NCBI GenBank assembly: GCA_030610725.1
Contig: JAUWRE010000037.1
Span: forward strand, 1-8,383
From: Candidatus Aerophobota bacterium
GTDB lineage: Bacteria > Aerophobota > Aerophobia > Aerophobales > AE-B3A
Length of the DNA: 8,383 bases
Direction of reading: 5' to 3'
Positions 1 through 5,674 of this stretch are shown piece after piece. The notes beneath the pieces were generated by a model, which saw only the letters and a program-made list of their open reading frames with translations, had not been told where the DNA came from and did not search any database. The translations under genes were made by a program, and so were the position numbers. How positions within the stretch are numbered: the stretch's first letter is position 1; every line of letters starts with the position of its first letter.

Positions 1-90
1 TTAGGTCTTTAAAGTTCTTTATCTTTTCACTATTCACTTATTCCCGTTTCTTCTTTACGAAATACGAAATACTATATACGAAATACGGAT
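1..90. other. AT-rich spacer downstream of nuoF
   Basis: No gene is visible here. The stretch is AT-rich and its nuoF-proximal part carries a heptamer repeat, annotated separately. A second, weaker stutter (ttcacta followed by ttcactta) lies around 26-41. On the minus strand, the direction of nuoF transcription, I see no stem followed by a T-run, so transcription may continue into a gene beyond position 1. That would suit an operon encoding a third, catalytic subunit. Confidence 0.6.
56..88. repeat. Heptamer tandem repeat TACGAAA
   Basis: TACGAAA occurs at 56-62, 63-69 and 77-83. A degenerate unit, tactata, sits at 70-76 and a partial unit, tacgg, at 84-88, so the 7 bp period is kept throughout. 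The repeat ends immediately before the nuoF stop codon (91-93 on the plus strand). It does not encode anything I recognise. Its period matches that of unrelated heptamers in the 2428-2742 spacer. Confidence 0.85.
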
Positions 91-1941
91 TTACTCTACC
101 TTAACAGCACCAAACTTACAATTTTCTAAACAAATGCCACATTTAATACATTTATCCTGGTTGATACGATGAGGCTGCTTCCTTTCTCCTGTAATTGCTT
201 CTTGGGGACAGAGCTTTTTACAAACCAAACAACCACGACAAGCTTCTTCATCAATAGAATAGGTAATTAAATCCTTACATACTTTTGCCGGACACTTCTT
301 ATCTTTAATGTGAGCCTCATATTCATCCCTAAAATACCTTAAAGTACTTAAAACAGGGTTGGGGGCGGTCTGTCCTAAACCGCAAAGCGCTGTCTTAGCA
401 ATACTCTTTGCTAAATACTCTAGAAAATTTAAATCTTCCATTACTGCTTTCCCCTGAGTGATTTTATCTAAAATTGCCAACATCTGCTGAAGCCCTACTC
501 GACAGGGAACGCATTTTCCGCAGGACTCAGAAGCAGTAAACTCAATAAAGAAGCGGGTCAAATCAACCGCGCAGGTATCCTCATCCAGAACAATCATTCC
601 GCCGGAACCCATCATTGACCCAGCTTTGCTCAATTGGTCGAAGTCTACCGGCAAATCAATCAAGCTTTCAGGAATGCACCCACCGGAAGGACCCCCGGTT
701 TGAACTGCTTTAAATCTTTTGCCCTCAGGAATCCCCCCACCAATATCATAAATTATTTCCCTCAGAGTTATCCCCATAGGTACTTCTACCAACCCGGTGT
801 TCATTATTTTGCCAACCAACGAAAATATCTTGGTTCCTTTACTATTCTCGGTTCCGGTCTTGACGTATGAATCGGAACCCTTGCCTATTATCAAAGGAAT
901 ATTGGCCCAGGTCTCAACATTGTTGATCAAGGTGGGCTTACCCCAGAGTCCACTAGTAGCCGGGAAGGGAGGACGTGACCGCGGCATGCCTCTTTTTCCT
1001 TCTATGGAAGCAATCAGGGCTGTCTCTTCACCACAGACAAATGCTCCGGCACCTTTACTAATCTTAATGTCAAAGGAAAAAACCGTTCCCAGAATATCCT
1101 CTCCCAATAGTCCCAATTTGCGGGCACTATCAAACGCCACTAAAAGATTCTCGATCGCAAGAGGGTATTCCGCACGCACATAGACATAACCTTGGTTGGC
1201 GCCTACTGCATATGCACCGATAACCATACCTTCTATAACAGAATGCGGATTACCTTCCAGGAGACTCCTGTCCATATATGCCCCTGGATCACCTTCGTCT
1301 GCGTTGCAGATAACAAACTTGAGGGCCCCCTGAGTGTTCCTGCAAAAGCGCCATTTCCTTCCCGTTAAAAACCCTCCTCCTCCTCTACCTCTAAGTCCTG
1401 ACCTTTCCACTTCCTCAATAACATCTTCCGGGGATAACTCAGCCAGCGCTTTTGCCAGGGCAAGGTATCCCCCTCTAGCGATATAGTCCTCAATACTCTT
1501 AGGATCGATATAGCCGTTTTGTCCAAAAACAATCCGCTTTTGCCCTTTGTAGAAAGGGACATCATCTTCCTTGATAATCCTGCCCTTGCCACCGGGCATC
1601 TCAAACAACAGAGACTCCACAACTTCGCCCTTCACTATAGTTCTATCAATTATTTCTGGGATGTCTTTGACTGCAACTTGCTGGTAGAAAATATTCTCCG
1701 GTCTGATGACAACCAGAGGGCCTCTCTCACAGAATCCATGACAGCCCGTCTCTTTCAGGATCACCTCTTTTTCAAGCTCTCGTTTCCGAAGTTCTTCTCT
1801 AAATGTCGATAGCACCTCAAGGGCATTGCTTCCCCGACAACCCGTTCCCGTACACAGAGATACAACCTTTTGTTGTTGAGAAAGATTCGCAGCGTACTGC
1901 TTGTATAATCGCCTTAGCCCTTCTGCATTCTTTATCTTCAT
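91..1941 (-). CDS. nuoF: NuoF/HydB-type NADH-binding iron-sulfur flavoprotein subunit
   Basis: This 616-residue protein is the NADH-oxidising (or NAD-reducing) subunit of a soluble multi-subunit enzyme. Domains visible in order: an N-terminal thioredoxin-like 2Fe-2S domain (C30, C35, C67, C71); the FMN/NADH module with the glycine-rich motif GRGGGGFLTGRKW at 185-197 and NADEGDPGAY at 213-222; an SLBB-like linker at about 370-430; the NuoF 4Fe-4S site (C474, C477, C480, C520); and a C-terminal double 4Fe-4S ferredoxin (C568/571/574/578 and C598/601/604/608). Classical complex I NuoF is about 430 residues and lacks both extra ends, so this is the HydB/HndC/HoxF-like form of NAD-linked [FeFe] hydrogenases or formate dehydrogenases. 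H544, C550 and C555 form a His-Cys-Cys pattern resembling a reported HydB zinc site. The start lies 3 bp after the nuoE stop. AAGGAG about 12 bases upstream is rather distant. The catalytic partner is not in the window, so hydrogenase versus formate dehydrogenase is unresolved. Confidence 0.95.
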   Translation of the reverse strand: MKIKNAEGLRRLYKQYAANLSQQQKVVSLCTGTGCRGSNALEVLSTFREELRKRELEKEVILKETGCHGFCERGPLVVIRPENIFYQQVAVKDIPEIIDRTIVKGEVVESLLFEMPGGKGRIIKEDDVPFYKGQKRIVFGQNGYIDPKSIEDYIARGGYLALAKALAELSPEDVIEEVERSGLRGRGGGGFLTGRKWRFCRNTQGALKFVICNADEGDPGAYMDRSLLEGNPHSVIEGMVIGAYAVGANQGYVYVRAEYPLAIENLLVAFDSARKLGLLGEDILGTVFSFDIKISKGAGAFVCGEETALIASIEGKRGMPRSRPPFPATSGLWGKPTLINNVETWANIPLIIGKGSDSYVKTGTENSKGTKIFSLVGKIMNTGLVEVPMGITLREIIYDIGGGIPEGKRFKAVQTGGPSGGCIPESLIDLPVDFDQLSKAGSMMGSGGMIVLDEDTCAVDLTRFFIEFTASESCGKCVPCRVGLQQMLAILDKITQGKAVMEDLNFLEYLAKSIAKTALCGLGQTAPNPVLSTLRYFRDEYEAHIKDKKCPAKVCKDLITYSIDEEACRGCLVCKKLCPQEAITGERKQPHRINQDKCIKCGICLENCKFGAVKVE

Positions 1942-1944
1942 TTT

Positions 1945-2427
1945 CTATTGGTACTCCTTGAGAACCCTCCCAACCTTTCTCCGCGTTAGATGTCCATGAT
2001 AGTTACCATCTATCACTGCCACCGGACCCAGTGCACATGACCCCAGACAGTTCACAGTCTGGAGGGTAAACTTCCTGTCTTTCGTAGTCTCACCTCTCTT
2101 GATCCCAAGAAGCGTTTCAATTTCATCAACAATCGCCGAGGCACCTCTGACGTGACACGCCGTGCCTAAGCAGAGCTTTATAGTGTATTTTCCCACCGGG
2201 TGCAGGCGAAAAGATTCATAGAAAGTAACCACTCCGTACACCCTGCTGGAAGAAAAGCCAGTTTCTTTAGCGATGAAACGCAAAACTTCCTTGGGTAAAT
2301 AACCAAATATATTTTGAGCCCGATCAAGTATCTGAATTAAAGGCCCGGGAGAATTCCTGTACTCTTTGATAGCCTCTCTCAATCTGCTGTACTTCTCTTC
2401 CTTCCCGTTACAAGAACTAAATTTCAT
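1945..2427 (-). CDS. nuoE: NuoE/HydC-type thioredoxin-like 2Fe-2S subunit
   Basis: This 160-residue protein matches the usual length of NuoE, HydC and HndA. An N-terminal helical part (about 10-75) with the family-typical FGYLPKEVLRFIA (41-53) and YGVVTFYESF (64-73) precedes the thioredoxin-fold 2Fe-2S domain. The four cluster ligands are C86 and C91 (CLGTAC) and C127 and C131 (CLGSC). The subunit pairs with NuoF and, in bifurcating enzymes, carries a cluster close to the flavin. An AGAGGA ribosome-binding site (plus-strand 2435-2440) stands 7 bases before the ATG and fixes the start. nuoF begins 3 bp after the stop, so the two are almost certainly one operon. A 315 bp spacer separates it from rex, so it may have its own promoter, but I could not pick one out with confidence. 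Confidence 0.95.
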   Translation of the reverse strand: MKFSSCNGKEEKYSRLREAIKEYRNSPGPLIQILDRAQNIFGYLPKEVLRFIAKETGFSSSRVYGVVTFYESFRLHPVGKYTIKLCLGTACHVRGASAIVDEIETLLGIKRGETTKDRKFTLQTVNCLGSCALGPVAVIDGNYHGHLTRRKVGRVLKEYQ

Positions 2428-2443
2428 CCCACTTTCCTCTTTT

Positions 2444-2481
2444 ACTGTTCACTGTTCTGGTTAATTGGTTAAATGGTTGAA
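2444..2481. repeat. Short tandem repeats of 7 and 8 bp upstream of nuoE
   Basis: Two abutting arrays. The heptamer actgttc is present twice exactly (2444-2450 and 2451-2457). Then come octamers tggttaat (2458-2465), tggttaaa (2466-2473) and tggttgaa (2474-2481). They lie just upstream of the nuoE ribosome-binding site, so they fall in the nuoE leader if transcription starts further upstream. Confidence 0.75.
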
Positions 2482-2505
2482 TAATTAATTTACGCCATGA
2501 ACTAT

Positions 2506-2593
2506 GTTTTGAATTTGCTATAAGCTATCTTGAACTTTGCTTTGGTTTTCCTATCAGCTATTTGAATTTGGTTTTGAACTTGCTATGAGCAAT
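2506..2593. repeat. Pair of 23 bp near-identical direct repeats
   Basis: The 23-mers at 2506-2528 and 2571-2593 begin gttttgaa and share 20 of 23 bases; differences are at repeat positions 9, 17 and 21. A third, poorer relative (ttgaactttgct) lies at 2530-2541. The second copy runs into the heptamer array at 2583. Confidence 0.7.
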
Positions 2594-2620
2594 GAGCTAT
2601 GAGCAATGAGCTATGAGCTA
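2583..2620. repeat. Heptamer array ctatgag/caatgag
   Basis: Five contiguous heptamers alternate between two variants: ctatgag (2583-2589), caatgag (2590-2596), ctatgag (2597-2603), caatgag (2604-2610), ctatgag (2611-2617), then a partial cta. It can also be read as a 14 bp unit repeated two and a half times. There are no spacers of variable sequence, so it is not CRISPR. Confidence 0.9.
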
Positions 2621-2709
2621 ATTTAACTCACCACTTACCATCTTATTATTTTTTGTCGATGAACTATGATTAAACCTCTTGTAATTCTGGCATCGTTGAA
2701 ATTCCTCAT

Positions 2710-2737
2710 AAAAAGTAGCCTGTCCCCTTTTTTTTTC
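2710..2737. other. Motif with oligo-A/oligo-T flanks just after rex
   Basis: Plus-strand aaaaagtagcctgtcccc is followed by nine T residues. The ends AAAAAG and CTTTTT are complementary around an 11-base centre. On the rex strand it reads as an A-run, ggggacaggctac, then a T-run of five, so it could serve as a weak terminator for rex, although the stem would be A-T only. From memory, similar ggggacag...ctttttt strings recur as dispersed intergenic motifs in some bacterial genomes. I cannot verify that here. Confidence 0.4.
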
Positions 2738-2742
2738 TTAGT

Positions 2743-3369
2743 CTATTTATGTACTAAATAATAAGTTAGATTACCCACTTCCATAGCTATATCAACTGCT
2801 TTGACACTCACATCGGCAGGGACATTCAAATAGTGGGGAGAGAAATTCAAAATTGCTTTAATGCCTGCCTTTACTAATCTATCCGTTACTTCTTGTGCTG
2901 CTGCCCCAGGAACAGCGATAACAGCTATCTTGATTTTCTCCTTCTCTATTATTGTCTCGAGCTGAGAGTAATCTTCTACCTTTACTCCTCCCACCTTTTT
3001 ACCTATCTTATCGGGATTGTTGTCAAAAGCAACTGAAAATTGAAAACCCAACTGCTCAAACCCCCGATAATTCAAGAGAGCTGAACCAAGTCTTCCCGCT
3101 CCAACTAAAGCCAGGGACCACTTTCTGTCTAATCCCAAAATTCCTTCAATCTCAGCAGTAAGATTTCTTACGCTATAACCAACTCCTCTTGTTCCGAAAT
3201 CTCCGAAATAAGAGAGGTCTTTTCTCACTTGAGCAGCGGAGACATAAATATCCCGAGCCAATTCCTCAGAGGAAATAGTCTCTACTCCCTCCTTTATCAA
3301 ATACCTTAAATTACGTAGGTATCGGGAAAGGCGTCTAACGCTATCTTCTGGAATTCGCATCTTTTTCAT
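2743..3369 (-). CDS. rex: Redox-sensing transcriptional repressor Rex
   Basis: Rex is a cytoplasmic homodimeric repressor that binds DNA when NADH is low and lets go when NADH rises; typical targets are fermentation, hydrogenase and NADH-dehydrogenase genes. From the start chosen here it has 208 residues, the normal family length. An N-terminal winged helix (about 5-65) contains [20 protein letters not shown] (33-52) and the family signature [10 protein letters not shown] (56-65). A Rossmann domain follows, with LVGAGRLG (88-95; GxGxxG at 90-95), acidic D116 after the second strand, and a C-terminal helix (about 192-205) of the kind that swaps between subunits. The frame is open back to a TTG at 3678, but that extension is translated from a dispersed inverted-repeat element and is unlike Rex. 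ATG at 3367-3369 gives the usual MKK-IPE beginning; ATG at 3358 is a near alternative. The ribosome-binding site is weak. The position upstream of nuoEF on the same strand suggests it regulates them. Confidence 0.95.
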   Translation of the reverse strand: MKKMRIPEDSVRRLSRYLRNLRYLIKEGVETISSEELARDIYVSAAQVRKDLSYFGDFGTRGVGYSVRNLTAEIEGILGLDRKWSLALVGAGRLGSALLNYRGFEQLGFQFSVAFDNNPDKIGKKVGGVKVEDYSQLETIIEKEKIKIAVIAVPGAAAQEVTDRLVKAGIKAILNFSPHYLNVPADVSVKAVDIAMEVGNLTYYLVHK

Positions 3370-3398
3370 TTTCTTTACTCGTAAATATTCAGTGAACC

Positions 3399-3560
3399 AC
3401 GTCATTGTAAGCAAAATCCCTCGCTTGTCATTGCGAACGGAGTGAGGCAATCTCGATTGGATCGCTCGGGATAAACTGCGCAATCTCTTTTTGAAATTGC
3501 CAAATCCGCTCTGAGTCTGGTTTTGAGATTGCTTCAGGACTTCGTCCTTCGCAATGACGT
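3399..3560. repeat. Imperfect inverted-repeat element (small dispersed repeat or MITE-like)
   Basis: The outermost 9 bp, acgtcattg at 3399-3407, is the exact reverse complement of caatgacgt at 3552-3560. A longer inner pair begins at 3427: the left arm (3427-3454) starts gtcattgcga and ends gcaatctc, and the right arm (3525-3558), read in reverse complement, starts and ends the same way with a few differences between. A third gcaatctc at 3480-3487 and an internal gcaat/attgc stem lie in the centre. No transposase is encoded. The layout resembles short dispersed repeats that, when translated, yield the well-known spurious string [11 protein letters not shown], and exactly that string is encoded here on the minus strand, in frame with rex. 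It probably inserted directly upstream of rex. Confidence 0.75.
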
Positions 3561-3831
3561 TAGGGCATTTTGTTTTAAAAAAGACCCAGAGCTCTCTTGT
3601 AGCCAAGAGAAAAAAGAAGTTGACTTGGCCTGGCGGATATACTAAAATGTTATCGTAGGCATCAAGAGAAACTTTCAAGGGGCAAATGAAGCTTCACCCA
3701 TTCCTCTGGGGTATAACGCCGAACCAGGTCACTACTAGCAGGAACCCTTGCATTGACAGAAAGAAACGCATCTTGCTGAGCATCCCCAGTGCAAGGCATA
3801 TCCGTTCCCCCCAGACAAAGAGGAGCAACAA
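3561..3831. other. Gene-poor stretch between the repeat element and the response regulator
   Basis: This 271 bp stretch holds a rightward promoter candidate and two overlapping small ORFs on opposite strands. Plus strand: ATG 3686 to TGA 3835 (49 residues). Its stop overlaps the regulator's GTG start, but only 4 of its 49 codons begin with G, which is unlike coding DNA. Minus strand: ATG 3799 to TGA 3662 (45 residues, containing [19 protein letters not shown]). About a third of its codons begin with G, which is more coding-like, but I recognise no family. Neither is a confident gene; the minus ORF may be a short gene or a remnant upstream of rex. Confidence 0.4.
3620..3648 (+). promoter_or_regulatory. 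Sigma70-type promoter for the NtrC-class regulator
   Basis: TTGACT at 3620-3625 and TAAAAT at 3643-3648 are separated by 17 bp, each matching the consensus hexamer at five of six positions. Transcription would start near 3655, giving a leader of about 175 bases before the GTG at 3832. The AT-rich setting makes chance matches possible. Confidence 0.5.
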
Positions 3832-5211
3832 GTGAAGACGGTGTTGGTGGTTGAGGACGACAAAGATGTGCGAAGACTGATACATCGGGTCCTACGAGAC
3901 TCCTACAACATTCTTCAGGCCGAGGACGGACCCCAGGCTCGCCAGGTAATAAAGAAGACTCCTGTGGATCTGGTATTACTGGACTTACATCTTCCCCCTG
4001 CCCTGGATACTCCGCAAGAGGGAATGAAGACACTGGAGGAGATAAGAAGCATCGATCCAGAGACTAAAGTGATAGTGATGACCGCAGATAGGGAACGGGA
4101 GACCGCTCTGCAAGCCATAAATAATGGTGCCTACGATTACTTCTCCAAGCCGCTAAACTTCGGGGAAATGAAAATAGTTATCAAAAGAGCTCTCCTCTTC
4201 CAAAGCCTGGAGATAGAGAACCGGTATCTGCGTGAAGAACTATCTCGGGAAGCTGAATTTGGCAATATTGTGGGTAAAAGTAACAAGATGAAATCTGTAT
4301 TCGAGACAATCAGGGTAGTTGCTCAAAGCGATTGTACTGTACTTATTCATGGAGAAAGCGGCACCGGCAAAGAAATGGTAGCAACTGCAATTCACCATAG
4401 TAGCCCCCGACGGAATGAACCTTTCATAGCGCTAAATTGCGCTGCCATACCGGAGGCTCTCATGGAAAGTGAACTCTTCGGCTACGAAAAAGGAGCCTTT
4501 ACCGATGCTACTGGAGGAAAGCCGGGTAAGTTTGAACTATCGTCCCAGGGAAGTCTTTTTCTGGATGAAATTGCCGATATGAGTCTGACCCTACAAGCCA
4601 AGATACTAAGGGCTATTCAGGATCGCACCTTCTACAGACTGGGAGGAACCAGGTCAATCAAGGTCAACACGCGTGTTATTGCCGCTACCAACAAAAACTT
4701 GCAGGAACTCATGGCAAAAAGAGCTTTTAGGGAGGATCTCTATTACCGTCTAAATGTGGTCTCGATTCGTATTCCTCCTTTGCGTCAAAGAAAGGAGGAT
4801 ATCCCCTCCCTGACTAATCATTTCATACGAAAGCACAACAAAACAAACAAGAAAAAGGTAAAGAGGATCTCTTCTCAAGGGCTGAAGTTGCTAATGGATT
4901 ATGACTGGCCGGGGAATGTCAGAGAGTTGGAGAATATCATTGAGAGGGCTATCGTTCTGGGGCAAAGCGACATTCTGCTACCAAAGGATATTTCTCTTGA
5001 AAAAGAGCACAAGTCTTTAGAATCAGGAATTCCTTCCAGTCTTACGGTCACCTCAGTGGCTGAGACAGAAAAAAGACTCATCCAAGAAATCCTGAGAACG
5101 ACCTACTGGAATCAAACCGAGGCAGCAAAGCTGTTGGGAATACATCGAAATACCCTGCGACGAAAGATAAAACACTTCGGAATAGTCAGGGATGGAACTA
5201 CTCCATCATAG
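3832..5211 (+). CDS. NtrC-class sigma54-dependent response regulator
   Basis: A 459-residue two-component activator. The receiver domain (1-120) has acidic residues E8/D9/D10, phospho-acceptor D51, T84 and K106. The AAA+ domain (about 142-375) has Walker A GESGTGKE (174-181), the sigma54-contact loop as GAFTDA (221-226, not the standard GAFTGA), Walker B SLFLDE (241-246), FREDLYYRLNV (299-309) with arginine-finger candidates, and sensor II WPGNVRELEN (359-368). A Fis-type helix-turn-helix closes it (about 408-449, with TEAAKLLGIHRNTLRRKI at 429-446). After D51 the receiver loop is longer than usual (LPPALDTPQEGMKTLEEI, 54-71), which recalls the PrsR regulators of PEP-CTERM/exosortase systems; this is a resemblance from memory. 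The GTG start is supported by AGGAG at 3821-3825, six bases upstream. No kinase is adjacent on the same strand; a kinase gene lies convergent downstream. Its sigma54 target promoters are not evident in this window. Confidence 0.93.
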   Translation: MKTVLVVEDDKDVRRLIHRVLRDSYNILQAEDGPQARQVIKKTPVDLVLLDLHLPPALDTPQEGMKTLEEIRSIDPETKVIVMTADRERETALQAINNGAYDYFSKPLNFGEMKIVIKRALLFQSLEIENRYLREELSREAEFGNIVGKSNKMKSVFETIRVVAQSDCTVLIHGESGTGKEMVATAIHHSSPRRNEPFIALNCAAIPEALMESELFGYEKGAFTDATGGKPGKFELSSQGSLFLDEIADMSLTLQAKILRAIQDRTFYRLGGTRSIKVNTRVIAATNKNLQELMAKRAFREDLYYRLNVVSIRIPPLRQRKEDIPSLTNHFIRKHNKTNKKKVKRISSQGLKLLMDYDWPGNVRELENIIERAIVLGQSDILLPKDISLEKEHKSLESGIPSSLTVTSVAETEKRLIQEILRTTYWNQTEAAKLLGIHRNTLRRKIKHFGIVRDGTTPS

Positions 5212-5299
5212 GACTGCCTCCCTCAATACTCGCTCTCATTGTTTTTTCTGTCCCGCTAGAAGAAAATCTCTACCTACGTCCCTGCTACACGTTTTGTTT
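5212..5299. other. Convergent spacer with a long-loop inverted repeat
   Basis: Two genes end facing each other here. cccgctagaa (5252-5261) can pair with ttctaacggg (5298-5307, reaching into the last codons of the receiver gene) over ten positions including one G-U pair, with a loop of about 36 bases. Six T residues at 5242-5247 are not preceded by a clear stem, so neither strand shows a textbook terminator. Confidence 0.35.
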
Positions 5300-5674
5300 C
5301 TAACGGGATTTAGCCAGTATCCTCTTGACCTGGACTAGAAGCTCCGCTGGATGGAAGGGTTTGGTGATATAATCCTGCGCTCCCAGATCGATTCCCTTTA
5401 CTACATCTCTTTCCTGGGCTCTGGCGGTAAGCATAATCACGGGGATACTTTTTAGATTCTCATCCTCCTTGATTTGCCTTAAAACTTCGTATCCGTCCAT
5501 TACCGGCATCATAACATCTAAGAGGATGAGATCAGGCTTCTCCTCTTTTATTGCCACCAGAGCCTCCTCACCATTCTCTTTCCAGGTAACCTGGTAGCCT
5601 TCTTTTCTTAGTTTAAACTCAATCAGCCTGGCTATTTGCGGTTCATCTTCGGCCAAGACTATTTTCTTTGCCAT
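5300..5674 (-). CDS. Single-domain response regulator (CheY-like receiver)
   Basis: A 124-residue protein made only of a receiver domain, with no DNA-binding or enzymatic output. Acidic residues E9/D10/E11, phospho-acceptor D53 in LLDVMMPVMDGYE, T83 and K105 (TKPF) are all present, so it should be phosphorylatable. Its ATG overlaps the kinase stop by one base (TAATG), implying translational coupling, and AAGG stands 8 bases upstream. The partner kinase is therefore almost certainly the gene just upstream. Stand-alone receivers act by binding a partner protein or by passing phosphate on in a relay; the sequence does not say which. Confidence 0.94.
   Translation of the reverse strand: MAKKIVLAEDEPQIARLIEFKLRKEGYQVTWKENGEEALVAIKEEKPDLILLDVMMPVMDGYEVLRQIKEDENLKSIPVIMLTARAQERDVVKGIDLGAQDYITKPFHPAELLVQVKRILAKSR

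Larger units (their letters stand above)
2428..2742. other. Gene-free, repeat-rich spacer between rex and nuoE
   Basis: This 315 bp stretch has no credible ORF and is visibly AT-rich. It holds several unrelated short repeats: actgttc twice (2444-2457), a tggtta-type octamer three times (2458-2481), two 23 bp near-copies with 20 of 23 bases identical (2506-2528 and 2571-2593), a ctatgag/caatgag heptamer array (2583-2617), and atgaactatg twice (2497-2506 and 2659-2668). Near rex lies a motif ending in nine T residues (2710-2736). It must also contain the nuoE leader and any nuoEF promoter, but I see no strong -35/-10 pair and no Rex-type inverted TTGT/ACAA operator. Confidence 0.75.

Noticed and set aside
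634..1183. Plus-strand ORFs of 78 and 128 codons inside nuoF
   Set aside because: They are fully antisense to well-conserved NuoF motifs and show no domain of their own.
1365..1812. ORFs at 1365-1622 (minus) and 1519-1812 (plus) inside nuoF
   Set aside because: They are alternative-frame readings of the NuoF coding region, with no recognisable features.
2583..2620. CRISPR-like array
   Set aside because: Units are 7 bp and contiguous, with no unique spacers.
2428..2742. Rex operator (inverted TTGT...ACAA) before nuoE
   Set aside because: I looked on both strands and found only isolated half-sites with no symmetric partner. Control by Rex remains an inference from context.
3591..3606. Sigma54-like -24/-12 element upstream of rex (TTGGCT, ten bases, GC)
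   Set aside because: GG-N10-GC spacing is met, but the -12 box reads GAGCT rather than TTGCT and the -24 box also deviates; likely chance.
3370..3678. Rex start at the TTG near 3678, giving a 311-residue protein
   Set aside because: The extra 103 residues are translated mostly from the inverted-repeat element and have no Rex-like character. The ATG at 3369 gives the normal family start and length.
3662..4118. Longer minus-strand ORFs running into the NtrC-class regulator
   Set aside because: The parts beyond 3831 are antisense to the conserved receiver domain. Only the 3662-3799 part outside the gene was kept, as a doubtful finding.
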